This document shows positions 46,321 through 56,009 of a DNA stretch of 64,000 bases, one piece after another. Source of the stretch: Clostridiales bacterium. GTDB taxonomy: Bacteria; Bacillota; Clostridia; Peptostreptococcales; Anaerovoracaceae. Position 1 is the stretch's first letter. Every line of letters starts with the position of its first letter. The position numbers were made by a program, and so were the translations under genes. A model generated the notes under the pieces. The model was not told where the DNA came from. It did not search any database and saw nothing but the letters and a program-made list of their open reading frames with translations. Where the stretch lies: assembly GCA_009911365.1 (NCBI GenBank), contig QXXF01000001.1, forward strand, positions 1-64,000, read 5' to 3'.

Positions 46321-46403
46321 AAAACAAGATCGGCTTCACCAATCTTATTTCAGCAGTAGACTTTATTGATATTCCAGAAATATCGCAAACAATATTTCCA
46401 TAC
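46321..46403 (-). repeat. Dispersed repeat A, unit A4
   Basis: On the minus strand it reads GGAAATATTGTTTGCGATATTTCTGG in outline, then AATATCAATAAAGTCTAC and ends GATCTTGTT. It aligns with unit A2 (8991-9072) across about 80 bases. It lies in sense orientation in the leader of the Rpn gene, which starts 108 bases downstream. This parallels A2/A3 before hydC. Confidence 0.75.
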
Positions 46404-46440
46404 CCTATCTTATTATAAAAACCTCTAACAAACTAACCTC

Positions 46441-46468
46441 CTCCGCAGGGCATGCCCAAGGACCAGCC
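46441..46468 (+). repeat. Decayed copy of the hairpin element at 46542
   Basis: CTCCGCAGGGCATGCC followed by CAAGGACCAGCC matches 46566-46609 except that the central loop segment is missing. GCATCCTC about 20 bases downstream may be the remains of the outer arm. Confidence 0.55.
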
Positions 46469-46541
46469 ACCAGCCATAAACACAGCAGCATCCTCAAATC
46501 CCTCCACTCAAGCCCACCAAACCGTCCATCTCAAAAGCCCA

Positions 46542-46630
46542 AGGAGGATGTTTGATGAAAGCGGCCTCCGCAGGGCATGCCGCCAAAGGCGCATGCCCGA
46601 GGACCAGCCGCTGGAATCAAACATCCTCCT
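46542..46630. repeat. 89-bp multi-stem palindrome at the end of spoIVA
   Basis: The outer arms AGGAGGATGTTTGAT (46542-46556) and ATCAAACATCCTCCT (46616-46630) are perfect. Inside, AGCGGC (46560-46565) pairs with GCCGCT (46607-46612), GGGCATGC (46573-46580) with GCATGCCC (46591-46598), and GCC with GGC at the tip. The internal loops are nearly symmetric. The right arm overlaps the spoIVA stop codon region. No T-run follows. It looks like a REP- or MITE-type element. Confidence 0.8.
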
Positions 46631-48107
46631 ATATTACAATACAAATAAAATACTCTTTCCCTTCATCACAAATCTTCTGCAAAGATTTCTGCACCTTCAC
46701 CCGAATATGATCTGGCACGCCTGACAACTTGCTCTGCATCTGCTCGGCCACCATGTCATACAACGTTTTGCCAAAAATGTTCGTTTCCCAAATCTTTTCC
46801 GGTTGACTTTCAAACTCTGTTAGCAGATATTTTGCCAGATCCTCGGCTTGTTGCTCCGCTCCCACTACCGGAGCCACCTCTGTGGTAATGTCCGTACGTA
46901 TGATATGCAGGCTTGGTGCCGTGGCCGTAAGGCGGATGCCGCACTTGCTGCCTTGCTTGAACACCTCCGGCTCTCCCAAAGTCATTTCTGTCAGCTTTGG
47001 CTGGACAATGCCATATCCAGTAGCGTCTACCTGCTCCATCGCGCCTTTCAGCTTGTCGTAGGATTTCTTGGCAGCAGCGAATTCCCGAAGCAAACGGAAA
47101 AACTCATAATCATTTTCTACCTTTTCATCCATTAGCTCTTCAATGACCTTATAGAACAGGCCATCGACCATTTTCACTTCCATGACCACCTGACCAGTGC
47201 CAAGATCCATGTCTGCGACCCTCGCAGACTCTATAATTTTACCATCCACAAGAGTTCTTGCCGTTTTTTGGATGTCCTCCGCGTTTTCAAAAACAGTGGA
47301 CCATGCTCTGACGCTTTCAATGACAGAAGCCTTAATCCAATGATTAGTTTCCAAGCCTTCCATGAACCCGGGCAATTGAAACGAAATCTCACTGATTGGA
47401 AATTGATAAAGGACTTTTTCGATGATCTTATTCAGCTCTACGCTACTCATTTTCGCACAGTTTACAGCCATGGCGGGAACCTGATATCTTTCCTGCAACT
47501 CCCCGGTCAGAGACTGAGCGGAAACAGACTGCGGCTCTGTGGAATTGACCACAACCACAAAAGGCTTTTTCAGCTCTTTCAGCTGCGAGATCACCTGTCC
47601 CTCCGCTTCCTCATAATTTCCCCTCGGTATTTCCGACGTGGTCCCATCTGTCGTCACTACGATCCCAATGGTAGAATGCTCCTCGATGACCTTGCGAGTC
47701 CCCTTTTCAGCCGCTTCCTCGAATGGAATCTTTTCATCATCCCAGGGAGTGCCTACCATTCTGGACTTGCCGTCTTCCACATGTCCCAAGGCTTCCGGCA
47801 CCAGATATCCAACACAATCCACAAGGCGAACCCGGCAGTTCATATTGCCCGGCATTTTCAGGCTGGCCGCCTCAGCAGGAACGAACTTTGGCTCCGTTGT
47901 GGTGATGGTCCTCCCCGAACCGCTCTGAGGCATTTCATCCAGCAGCCGCTCCTTAGCATAAACATTCTTCATATTAGGCACTACCAGCAGATCCATGAAC
48001 CGTTTGATAAACGTGGATTTTCCCACCCTCACCGGACCAACGACGCCTATATAAATATCACCCTGGGATCTTTTAGCAATGCTTTCATAGATATTCAAAC
48101 TTTCCAA
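46629..48107 (-). CDS. spoIVA: Stage IV sporulation protein A
   Basis: The 492-residue ATPase forms the basement layer of the spore coat. Its length equals that of Bacillus subtilis SpoIVA. The P-loop is GVVGPVRVGKST with K30 at the same number as in B. subtilis. The start is TTG at 48107, with GGGAGG 8 bases before it; this gives MESLNIYESIAKRSQGDIYI. The upstream ATG at 48143 adds 12 unrelated residues. An AT-rich stretch around 48140-48160 could hold a sporulation (sigma-E-like) promoter, but the match is weak. Its presence implies an endospore former. Confidence 0.96.
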   Translation of the reverse strand: MESLNIYESIAKRSQGDIYIGVVGPVRVGKSTFIKRFMDLLVVPNMKNVYAKERLLDEMPQSGSGRTITTTEPKFVPAEAASLKMPGNMNCRVRLVDCVGYLVPEALGHVEDGKSRMVGTPWDDEKIPFEEAAEKGTRKVIEEHSTIGIVVTTDGTTSEIPRGNYEEAEGQVISQLKELKKPFVVVVNSTEPQSVSAQSLTGELQERYQVPAMAVNCAKMSSVELNKIIEKVLYQFPISEISFQLPGFMEGLETNHWIKASVIESVRAWSTVFENAEDIQKTARTLVDGKIIESARVADMDLGTGQVVMEVKMVDGLFYKVIEELMDEKVENDYEFFRLLREFAAAKKSYDKLKGAMEQVDATGYGIVQPKLTEMTLGEPEVFKQGSKCGIRLTATAPSLHIIRTDITTEVAPVVGAEQQAEDLAKYLLTEFESQPEKIWETNIFGKTLYDMVAEQMQSKLSGVPDHIRVKVQKSLQKICDEGKEYFICIVI

Positions 48108-48169
48108 AACAAAAACCTCCCTGTGCCTTTGACTATCAATCAATATAGTATATTAGAGAGGTTCCTTGA

Positions 48170-49057
48170 TTATTCGATTCTTTTTTCAGAAAAAAGCGAA
48201 ATTCCGGTCCCGATTCGCTCTCCGATCTTCACCACGGTTTCCAGGGAATTGGCCGTGTTCTCAAAAAATTCTTCATCCACCCGTGCCTTCCCCTTTTCCA
48301 GCAGCAACACAATAGTAGAGCCGCCGTAGAGAAACATCCCCTTTTCTTCTCCTTTGCGGAAACTGCCCGCCTGCTGATGATTGGCGATTTTCCCTACTAA
48401 AAGCGCACCTATCTCCACCTGCGTCACCTTGCCAAAATGCTGGGTGTCCATCACCGTGTATTCCCGGCAATTTTCTTTGTAAATGTCATATCGCCGCAAG
48501 GCGATGGGCTGTACTGTATGAAGCTGTCCAGGAAGAAACACATTCCTACCTTTTGTGCCATCGTCAATATAGCAATATCGGTGATAATCATCGACTGATA
48601 GGCGAAAAATCAGGCAAATCCCCCCCTCATAGCTGCTGGCTAACTCTCGATTTTCAATAAGATCTGCTACAGAATAAGGCGTGCCTTTGATCATGAACGC
48701 CTGCTGCTGATTGATGGGAAACGCCGATAGTTTCGCATCACAGGGTGAAATCAAGCTGTCCAAGCTTTCATCAAAAGAAAACTGAGCCAGCCCACGACAG
48801 AAAAAGTCGTTAAAACTGACGTATTCTCGCTGTTCGTACTTGCTCGGATCGATCTTGTGGCGCTCCGCGAATCCCTGGATGAACCTTCGGGAAAACCGAC
48901 TGTCCATGAAACGGCCGCACAAACGGGAAACTGCTGGAGCCACCAAAAGCTTTAACAGTGCCCGCCCTGGAACAGATCTGTACAGGAAACGCAGAATCAC
49001 CGTCTCCTCTACTTTTATCGTCTGCCTTCGTCCTTTTCTCTGTGGATCAGCCACCAT
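48170..49057 (-). CDS. psd: Phosphatidylserine decarboxylase
   Basis: The 295-residue proenzyme makes phosphatidylethanolamine. The self-cleavage site is GGST in MFLYGGSTIVLLLEKG (LGST is usual), where serine becomes the pyruvoyl group. Other family parts are FNDFFCRGL, ISPCDAKLSAFPI and FRLSVDDYHRYCYIDDG. The start overlaps the end of pssA by 11 bases. Confidence 0.93.
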   Translation of the reverse strand: MVADPQRKGRRQTIKVEETVILRFLYRSVPGRALLKLLVAPAVSRLCGRFMDSRFSRRFIQGFAERHKIDPSKYEQREYVSFNDFFCRGLAQFSFDESLDSLISPCDAKLSAFPINQQQAFMIKGTPYSVADLIENRELASSYEGGICLIFRLSVDDYHRYCYIDDGTKGRNVFLPGQLHTVQPIALRRYDIYKENCREYTVMDTQHFGKVTQVEIGALLVGKIANHQQAGSFRKGEEKGMFLYGGSTIVLLLEKGKARVDEEFFENTANSLETVVKIGERIGTGISLFSEKRIE

Positions 49058-49697
49058 AATGGAATCCCCTTATCATGCACGCCACTTCCAAAATACCGAT
49101 CAACACCATCACCACCGCAGCCACATTGCCCGGCTTTTTGAGCTGAAAAGGCAGAACAAAGGCCAGTGCGATGACTAGCATACACGCGCCATACAAAAGA
49201 TGAAATTTGATCTCCACAAATTTCCCTACTATGTAAATCAACGGTATGATCAGTGCCACCGCTGTTACCGGCAGTCCGGTATAGGACTTTCGCTTTTCTG
49301 GCGTCTTACTCTGCCGCTCTTCTTCCATCACATTGAAATAAGCCAGCCGAGTGAGTGCCGCCATGACATAGATAAAAAATACGAAAACCGCCAGCCGTTC
49401 GGTCATGCCAATGGCATAGCCGATCACGGTGGGCAACACGCCGAAACAGACTAGATCGCTGAGAGAATCCAGCTGGATTCCGAATCGCTGCTCTGCTTCG
49501 CACCGATCTTTGGTCCTTGCCACCTTGCCGTCAAACATATCGCAGAATCCGGAAACCATCAGACAATACACAGCTGTTTCCACATGTCCCTGCATGGCCA
49601 TGTAAATGCCGAACACAGATGATATCAAAGATAGGTTGGTTAAAATCACAGTGTAATTATAGTAGCCGATCAGTCCGAATTTGTTTGTTTTATTCAT
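49047..49697 (-). CDS. pssA: CDP-diacylglycerol-serine O-phosphatidyltransferase
   Basis: The 216-residue membrane enzyme makes phosphatidylserine. The CDP-alcohol phosphotransferase signature is DMFDGKVARTKDRCEAEQRF followed by GIQLDSLSD. About six hydrophobic helices are present. It overlaps the preceding flippase-like gene and feeds Psd, encoded next. Confidence 0.93.
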   Translation of the reverse strand: MNKTNKFGLIGYYNYTVILTNLSLISSVFGIYMAMQGHVETAVYCLMVSGFCDMFDGKVARTKDRCEAEQRFGIQLDSLSDLVCFGVLPTVIGYAIGMTERLAVFVFFIYVMAALTRLAYFNVMEEERQSKTPEKRKSYTGLPVTAVALIIPLIYIVGKFVEIKFHLLYGACMLVIALAFVLPFQLKKPGNVAAVVMVLIGILEVACMIRGFHYGG

Positions 49698-50763
49698 TTT
49701 CTTCCCCCTCCGTTCTTTTTCCTATACACACATGATAAATCAGCATATAAATACCGCACAGTACAAAACATAAATAATAATTGATACCTCTGGTCAGCAG
49801 CATGGCCGGCACTAAAACCGCCGCCGGATACGCACCCTGAAAGAGCAATAGAAAGCTACCCTCCGAAGCACCAATGGCTCCGGGGATCGGCAAGCTATTG
49901 ACTGCGATTGCCAGCAGAGCCTGCAAAGCCACGAACTCGCCATAGCCCATCTGGCACAATCCAAAAGCCTTGTATACGAACCAGCCAATGGAAAAAAAAG
50001 CGATGCGCATCAAAATATTTCCCGCAAGGACAGATACCATCACCAGCGGCTGCTTTTTGATAAATTTGACCCCTGCCTGATACTTTCCAATAGAAGCATT
50101 CATTTTTTCCAGCTTGTCCTCTTTACTTCGGATCACATGGAACCGATGCAAAACGCCGACAACCCAGTGTCCCAGCTTGCGGATCATATCCTGTGAAAAC
50201 ATACACAGCAGACACAAAGCAATGAGCAAAAGCTGCAGGACCATCCCCACTGCGAAGAGCACCTGCAAAATTGCGCCCGCATGGAGAAAAAAGCGAAACT
50301 TTACCGCCAATGCCCACAAACCCATGATTACCAGTGACAAGGTATACAGCAGAATGTTCACAATCAAAATCGTCGTCGTCTGTGACACGGGGATCCCATC
50401 CCTTGCCATGTAATAAGCTGACGCAGGCTGCCCGCCGGTGGCCGATGGCGTAATAGCAGAAAAGTAAATATCCGAAGCCGCATAAACAGTGGCGGACGAG
50501 AATGTCGCCCGATGCCCTAACGCTTTTGCTAAAATCGCCAGGCACTGCCCTTCGATTATAACAAACGCAGCCATAAATATAAATGCTAATACTACATATT
50601 TTCCTTCTAATCTACAAATCACGCTCCACAAGTACGAAAACCCTAAATTCCCTGTAATTTTGCGAAGCGTATAAAATGTCAGGAAAATCAAAACACCAAC
50701 GATTACCAGACTGATGATCTGATTCTTTTTCCTGCCTCCTCGAAATTCTGGCTTCTTTTCCAT
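49690..50763 (-). CDS. Lysylphosphatidylglycerol synthase TM region/UPF0104-type membrane protein
   Basis: The 357-residue protein has about eight membrane helices and family segments such as ITPSATGGQPASAYYMARDG and PIPGAIGASEGSFLLLF. These match the flippase-like integral membrane domain of MprF relatives, without the synthase domain. A role in lipid translocation fits its coupling to pssA-psd but is inferred. Confidence 0.85.
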   Translation of the reverse strand: MEKKPEFRGGRKKNQIISLVIVGVLIFLTFYTLRKITGNLGFSYLWSVICRLEGKYVVLAFIFMAAFVIIEGQCLAILAKALGHRATFSSATVYAASDIYFSAITPSATGGQPASAYYMARDGIPVSQTTTILIVNILLYTLSLVIMGLWALAVKFRFFLHAGAILQVLFAVGMVLQLLLIALCLLCMFSQDMIRKLGHWVVGVLHRFHVIRSKEDKLEKMNASIGKYQAGVKFIKKQPLVMVSVLAGNILMRIAFFSIGWFVYKAFGLCQMGYGEFVALQALLAIAVNSLPIPGAIGASEGSFLLLFQGAYPAAVLVPAMLLTRGINYYLCFVLCGIYMLIYHVCIGKRTEGEENE

Positions 50764-50784
50764 GCTCTACACACCTTTCCACAC

Positions 50785-52104
50785 TTAAACGACTTCACCC
50801 TCCAAGCTGAATGTCTTTCCCTCAGTAACCTTTACTGGAATGATTTTTCCCACCAAATCAGGGTTTCCCTGAAAATTGATGAGCTTAAAGCCCTCTGTGC
50901 GCCCCGTATAGGTCAGGCTGTTGTTCTTACTGATCCCTTCCACCAGCACCTGCTCCACCCGGCCCACATGCGCAGCGTTTTTTTTGGCGGATATACGGTT
51001 CACAGCCTCCACTAAACGATTGAACCGCTCATGTTTGATTTCCTCCGAGATCTGCTCTTCATAATGCTCCGCAGGCGTCCCCCGCCTGATGGAATACAAA
51101 AAGGTGAACGCAGAATCGTATTCCACAGTTTCCACCAGATCCAACGTTTCCTGGAAATCTGTTTCTGTTTCTCCTGGAAATCCTACGATAATATCAGTGC
51201 TGATAGCGATCCCCGGCACAGCGACCTTCAGCCTCTCGATGATACCCAGGTAATCGGCCTTTGTATATTTCCGATTCATCCGTTCTAGCACCCTGCTGCT
51301 GCCAGACTGCACTGGAAGGTGGATATGCGCACATAGCTTTTCGCAATCCACATAAGCCTGAATCAGCTTGTCTGATAGATCCTTGGGATGGGAAGTCATG
51401 AAGCGAATCCGCTTTAGATCCGGGATCTGATCCAGCTGGTACAGCAACCTGGTAAAATCCGTTTCCTCGTCGCCTCGATAGGAATTCACGTTTTGCCCCA
51501 ACAGGGTCACTTCCCGTACTCCGTCCTCAGTCAGACGTTTCACTTCTTCCAGGATGTCCGCGGGCTTTCGGCTCCGCTCCCGTCCTCTGGTGTATGGTAC
51601 GATACAGTAAGTGCAGAAATTATCGCATCCATACATGATGTTTACAAAGGCCTTGTGTTTGTACAGCCGTTTGGCCGGTAACCCTTCCACAATATCGCCG
51701 CCATCATCCCATATGTTGACCACCTTTTCTTTTTCCGCCATCACCTTTTCCAGTAACTGGGGAAATTGGTGGATATTATGCGTGCCAAAAATGATATCCA
51801 CCCAAGGATATTTGCTCTTGATGCTGTCAATGACATGCTGCTGCTGCATCATGCACCCGCAGACGCAAACTGTAAAATCCGGATTGTTTTTTTTGATCTT
51901 TTTCAGCTGTCCCAATGTGCCAAAAAACCGCTTGTCCGCATTTTCCCGGACGCTGCACGTATTGATGATGGCTACGTTGGCTTTGTCCCGCTCAAGGCTT
52001 TCAGAAAACCCCTTTTCGGTCAGCATGCCGGCTATGGTTTCAGAATCATGTTCGTTCATCTGACAGCCAAAGGTAGTGATATGGTACGTCTTATCCCTGT
52101 TCAT
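50785..52104 (-). CDS. miaB: tRNA-2-methylthio-N6-dimethylallyladenosine synthase
   Basis: The 439-residue radical SAM methylthiotransferase has the N-terminal cluster domain (TFGCQMNEHDSE, NTCSVRENA, CGCMMQ), the CX3CX2C motif in MYGCDNFCTYCIVPYTRGRERSR, and a C-terminal TRAM domain. It modifies A37 of tRNAs that read UNN codons. Its start overlaps the gpsA stop by 14 bases. Confidence 0.95.
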   Translation of the reverse strand: MNRDKTYHITTFGCQMNEHDSETIAGMLTEKGFSESLERDKANVAIINTCSVRENADKRFFGTLGQLKKIKKNNPDFTVCVCGCMMQQQHVIDSIKSKYPWVDIIFGTHNIHQFPQLLEKVMAEKEKVVNIWDDGGDIVEGLPAKRLYKHKAFVNIMYGCDNFCTYCIVPYTRGRERSRKPADILEEVKRLTEDGVREVTLLGQNVNSYRGDEETDFTRLLYQLDQIPDLKRIRFMTSHPKDLSDKLIQAYVDCEKLCAHIHLPVQSGSSRVLERMNRKYTKADYLGIIERLKVAVPGIAISTDIIVGFPGETETDFQETLDLVETVEYDSAFTFLYSIRRGTPAEHYEEQISEEIKHERFNRLVEAVNRISAKKNAAHVGRVEQVLVEGISKNNSLTYTGRTEGFKLINFQGNPDLVGKIIPVKVTEGKTFSLEGEVV

Positions 52105-53086
52105 GCTTTTTGTCTCTCCCCATGAGCAGTTCTACTGCGTCTTTGGCATTGGCTCTGCCCTTAATCACCTGATACAGCTGATCTGTGATAGGCATTTCCA
52201 CGCCTTCCCGCTTTGCCAGATCATAGGCCGCTTCCGTGGTAAACATGCCCTCTACGACCATGCCTACTTTTTCGGTGGCTTGTTTCGGATCCATGCCTTC
52301 ACCGATCATAATGCCGCACCGCCTGTTTCTGGAATGCATGCTGGTGCAGGTAACGATCAGGTCGCCCACGCCTGTCAATCCCGCAAAAGTAGCGGGATCA
52401 GCTCCCAGCTTAATGCCCAGCCGTTTGATTTCCGCCAGCCCCCTGGTCATCAAGGCCGCCTTGGCATTGTCACCAAAACCCATGCCATCGGAGATCCCCG
52501 CACCCAGGGCAATGATATTTTTCAACGCGCCCCCTAGTTCGACGCCTACCACGTCTTCTGTGGTGTAGACCCGGAACCGTTCTGTCATAAAGATCTCCTG
52601 AGCCTCTTCCGCCAGCTTTAGATCCTGCGAAGCCACCGCCACTGTGGTAGGAAGGCTTCTGCCCACTTCTTCCGCGTGGGAAGGGCCTGACAGCACCACG
52701 TACCTTGCCTCAGGCAGCCGCTGGAGCGCGATCTCTGACATACGCAGCAAGGTCTTCTGTTCGATCCCTTTTGCCACATTTACCAATAGCATGTCCTGCT
52801 TCAAGTAAGGCTCCGCGTTTTCCAGTGCGCTTCTAAAATGCTGAGCTGGCGCGGAGAACAGGATCACATCTGCTCCATTCATGGTTTCTTCCAGGGTCAT
52901 TCCTACCTGCAGATCATCATTGAACTTGATGTCCGGCAAATACCGCATGTTCTCTCTATTCTGCTCCAGCTCGTCCAAATGCTGGGAATCCACGTCCCAG
53001 ATCTTTACTTTATGGCCTTTTCCGCTGAGCACCAGCGCCAATGCCGTCCCCCAGCTTCCTGCCCCGATCACACCGATTTTCTTCAT
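52091..53086 (-). CDS. gpsA: Glycerol-3-phosphate dehydrogenase [NAD(P)+]
   Basis: The 331-residue enzyme makes sn-glycerol 3-phosphate for lipids. The N-terminus is IGVIGAGSWGTALALVL (GxGxxG). LSGPSHAEEVGRSLPT, the catalytic lysine in ELGGALKNIIALGAGI and GDLIVTCTSMHSRNRRCG follow. It overlaps plsY by 4 bases; together they supply phosphatidate precursors. Confidence 0.96.
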   Translation of the reverse strand: MKKIGVIGAGSWGTALALVLSGKGHKVKIWDVDSQHLDELEQNRENMRYLPDIKFNDDLQVGMTLEETMNGADVILFSAPAQHFRSALENAEPYLKQDMLLVNVAKGIEQKTLLRMSEIALQRLPEARYVVLSGPSHAEEVGRSLPTTVAVASQDLKLAEEAQEIFMTERFRVYTTEDVVGVELGGALKNIIALGAGISDGMGFGDNAKAALMTRGLAEIKRLGIKLGADPATFAGLTGVGDLIVTCTSMHSRNRRCGIMIGEGMDPKQATEKVGMVVEGMFTTEAAYDLAKREGVEMPITDQLYQVIKGRANAKDAVELLMGRDKKHEQG

Positions 53087-53790
53087 TTCTTTTTCTCCTT
53101 GTCAAACAAACTCAGCTTTGGCTCTTCTCCCTTGATCAGCCTCTTGATATTGGCCCTGTGCTTGATAATGATGATCAAGGCCAATACGCAGGCAAGCACC
53201 ACGAAGTCCGGTTCCAACCAATAGGAAAACACAGGAAAAGACAAAGCCGCCAGCATAGAACCCACGGATACCCGCTTGGAAATCAGCACTGCGATTACCA
53301 GTACGATCAATCCATAGAGTGCCACTAGGATATTCAATCCCACGATCGCCCCAAAGATGGTGGCTACGCCTTTCCCGCCTTTGAATTTGAACATCACTGG
53401 CCAGATATGGCCCGCCACCACTGCCACTACACAGATCATTCCGCATAGCGAACCGCACAGAAAGTTGCCCAAGGCAACGGCAGCGATCCCTTTTACCACA
53501 TCAATGACCAAAGTGATGGCTCCTGCTTTCTTGCCCATGACCCGCAGCGCGTTCGTGGTTCCCGCATTTCCGCTGCCCGCTTGTTTGATGTCAATCCCTT
53601 TTGCCCTTGCCAGCAGCGTGGCGGGAGAAATGTTCCCAATCAAATAAGCGATGATGATCGTAACCGCCAAAACCATGAAGTACGGAGCCAGGCTGGAAAA
53701 ATGGAAATGTTCACCAATGATCCCAAAATCGCCTGTCAGATATACTGCCGTGGGCCCGTCCACTCCGCCGATGATCCCTATGCTACGCAT
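53083..53790 (-). CDS. plsY: Acyl-phosphate:glycerol-3-phosphate acyltransferase with an extra N-terminal motif
   Basis: The 235-residue membrane enzyme acylates glycerol 3-phosphate. The PlsY motifs are [50 protein letters not shown] and [13 protein letters not shown]. Before the first PlsY helix there are about 30 extra residues beginning [18 protein letters not shown]. This closely resembles the GIIGGADGPT segment of Na+-pumping decarboxylase beta subunits. The start at 53790 overlaps the der stop; the frame is open to 53883 but lacks a good ribosome site there. Confidence 0.92.
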   Translation of the reverse strand: MRSIGIIGGVDGPTAVYLTGDFGIIGEHFHFSSLAPYFMVLAVTIIIAYLIGNISPATLLARAKGIDIKQAGSGNAGTTNALRVMGKKAGAITLVIDVVKGIAAVALGNFLCGSLCGMICVVAVVAGHIWPVMFKFKGGKGVATIFGAIVGLNILVALYGLIVLVIAVLISKRVSVGSMLAALSFPVFSYWLEPDFVVLACVLALIIIIKHRANIKRLIKGEEPKLSLFDKEKKK

Positions 53791-55111
53791 CTTCCTTTTC
53801 ACCTTTCTCCCTGAACACGAATTTGATAGAAGTTCCTTCAAAGCCAAAACCTTCCCTGATCTTGTTTTCCAGATACCTGGCATAAGAAAAATGCATCAAG
53901 TCTCTAGAATTGATTTTAAAGGAAAACAGCGGCGGTTTCACTCCTACTTGAGAAACGTAATAAATTTTTAATCTTTTCCCCTTGTCTGATGGCGGCTGCT
54001 TCATCATGGTCGCGTCAGTGATTAGACTATTGAGCTGTCCTGTGGAAACCCGCATCGCTCGGTTCTCTGCCACTGCTTTCGCTGTCTGCAGCACATTAGG
54101 CAGTCTCTGCTTGTTCAATACGGAAATAAAGACTGCTGGCGCATAAGACATGAAGTTCAATTCCTGCTGGATCTCCTTTCGGAAATGCTTCATGGTATTG
54201 GTCTCCTTTTTCAGCAGATCCCACTTATTGACCACCACAACGATGCCCTTGCCCGCTTCGTGCGCCACACCAGCGATTTTTTTATCCTGCTCCGTGATCC
54301 CTTCTGTGGCATCGATCATCAAAAGGCACACATCGCACCGTTCAATGGCAGCAATGGCCCGAATCACGCTGTACCGCTCAATGTCTTCATTTACCTTGTT
54401 CTTTCTGCGTATACCCGCAGTATCAATGAGCAGGTACTTTTCTCCGTCCTTTTCAAAAGGCGTGTCAATGGAATCTCTGGTCGTTCCCGCGATAGGTGAA
54501 ACAATGACTCTCTTTTCTCCCAATAGTTCGTTGATCAGAGAGGATTTGCCCACGTTCGGCTTCCCGATGACCGCGATCTTGATCTCCTCCTCTTCCTCTG
54601 TGCCAGCTCCCTTTGGAAAGTTTCCTACGATCAGATCCAGCAGATCTCCCAGATTCAGCATGTTAACAGAGGAAATAGCGATCGGTTCACCCAGCCCCAG
54701 CTCGTAAAAATCATAAAAATCATCAGGCAGCATAGGCTTGTCCACTTTGTTGACTGCTAAAACGACTTTTTTTCCAGTGCGCATCAGCATCATGCCTACT
54801 TCTCGGTCCGCAGCCGTCAGACCCTCTTTTCCGTCTACCATAAACAAGATCACGTCAGCTGTAGCCATAGCTACTTCTGCCTGCTCCCGCATTTGAGACA
54901 AGATCACGTCTTTGCTGTCCGGCTCAATACCGCCTGTGTCAATCAGAGCGAAATGAATGCCCCGCCACTCCGCTTCCGCGTAGATCCGGTCCCGGGTCAC
55001 TCCTGGCGTGTCCTCTACAATCGCTACCCGTCTTCCGACGATTTTATTGAAAAACGTGGATTTTCCTACATTCGGCCTGCCAACTACCGCTACGATCGGT
55101 TTACTCATCAA
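53783..55111 (-). CDS. der: Ribosome biogenesis GTPase Der (EngA)
   Basis: The 442-residue protein has two G domains in tandem: [12 protein letters not shown] near residue 10 with DTGGI, NKVD; and [12 protein letters not shown] near 180 with DTAGI, NKWD. A KH-like C-terminal domain ends it. It acts in 50S assembly. It overlaps ftsY by 11 bases. Confidence 0.96.
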   Translation of the reverse strand: MMSKPIVAVVGRPNVGKSTFFNKIVGRRVAIVEDTPGVTRDRIYAEAEWRGIHFALIDTGGIEPDSKDVILSQMREQAEVAMATADVILFMVDGKEGLTAADREVGMMLMRTGKKVVLAVNKVDKPMLPDDFYDFYELGLGEPIAISSVNMLNLGDLLDLIVGNFPKGAGTEEEEEIKIAVIGKPNVGKSSLINELLGEKRVIVSPIAGTTRDSIDTPFEKDGEKYLLIDTAGIRRKNKVNEDIERYSVIRAIAAIERCDVCLLMIDATEGITEQDKKIAGVAHEAGKGIVVVVNKWDLLKKETNTMKHFRKEIQQELNFMSYAPAVFISVLNKQRLPNVLQTAKAVAENRAMRVSTGQLNSLITDATMMKQPPSDKGKRLKIYYVSQVGVKPPLFSFKINSRDLMHFSYARYLENKIREGFGFEGTSIKFVFREKGEKEDA

Positions 55112-56000
55112 AAATTCCTCCCGCGAATTCCGCTGGATCGAATTCTTTCAGATCTTCGATCCCTTCTCCTATGCCAATAAACTTCACAGCCATGTCCAAC
55201 TCATCCGCGATAGTAATGACAATGCCCCCTTTGGCCGTGCCGTCCAGCTTTGTGAGGACGATCCCAGAAATATCCGCGCTTTCATTGAATTCTTTTGCCT
55301 GGGAAACCGCGTTTTTTCCTGTAGTCGCGTCCAAGACCAGCAGGTTTTCCCGAGCTGCCTTTGGAAACTCTCTGCCAATGACCTTGTCCATCTTGGCCAA
55401 TTCATCCATCAGATTCTTTTTGTTTTGCAACCGCCCCGCCGTGTCGCAAATCAGCACATCAATATTCTTTGCCTTCGCAGACTGGATGGCATCGAATATA
55501 ACCGCGGAAGGATCCGCACCTTCTTGGTGACGCACTACGTTGACACCCACTCTCTGTCCCCAGATCTCCAGCTGTTCGCTGGCTGCTGCCCGGAAGGTGT
55601 CCGCTGCTGCCAGCATCACAGATTTTCCCTCTGCCTTGCATTTATGCGCAATCTTGCCGATAGAAGTAGTCTTGCCGCCGCCGTTAATGCCAATCATCAG
55701 AATGATCAGCGGCGTTTCCTGGCATAATTGATGTCGCTGCCCCTTATCCACAAGACCTTCCATGATCTTCTTCAGATGTTCCTTCACCTGCTCTGGCTCA
55801 CGCAAATATTCGCTTTTGATGTCGCTGCGCAGCTGCTCGATGATATGCATGGTGGTTTCCATGCCAATGTCAGAAGTGATAAGAATCTCCTCCAGCTCGT
55901 CCAGCAAGTCTTCATCGATCGCTGGCCTTGCTAAAATCACGTCACCGATGCGCTCTGACAGCCGCCCAAAAAATCCTTTCTTCTTTTTACCAAACTCCAT
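55101..56000 (-). CDS. ftsY: Signal recognition particle receptor FtsY
   Basis: The 299-residue NG-domain GTPase has [43 protein letters not shown] and [11 protein letters not shown]. The acidic N-terminal A domain is almost absent, as in many Firmicutes. It targets SRP-ribosome complexes to the membrane. It lies 9 bases after smc. Confidence 0.96.
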   Translation of the reverse strand: MEFGKKKKGFFGRLSERIGDVILARPAIDEDLLDELEEILITSDIGMETTMHIIEQLRSDIKSEYLREPEQVKEHLKKIMEGLVDKGQRHQLCQETPLIILMIGINGGGKTTSIGKIAHKCKAEGKSVMLAAADTFRAAASEQLEIWGQRVGVNVVRHQEGADPSAVIFDAIQSAKAKNIDVLICDTAGRLQNKKNLMDELAKMDKVIGREFPKAARENLLVLDATTGKNAVSQAKEFNESADISGIVLTKLDGTAKGGIVITIADELDMAVKFIGIGEGIEDLKEFDPAEFAGGIFDE

Positions 56001-56009
56001 ATTTCCCTC

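Larger units (their letters stand above)
46214..46628. other. 415-base non-coding gap between the Rpn gene and spoIVA
   Basis: It contains repeat A unit A4, a decayed hairpin copy (46441-46468) and an 89-bp near-complete palindrome (46542-46630). No gene is seen. The remaining parts are AT-rich without recognisable promoter pairs. Confidence 0.6.

Noticed and set aside
47268-48329. 353-codon plus-strand frame opposite spoIVA
   Set aside because: Antisense shadow; spoIVA on the other strand has the exact family length and motifs.
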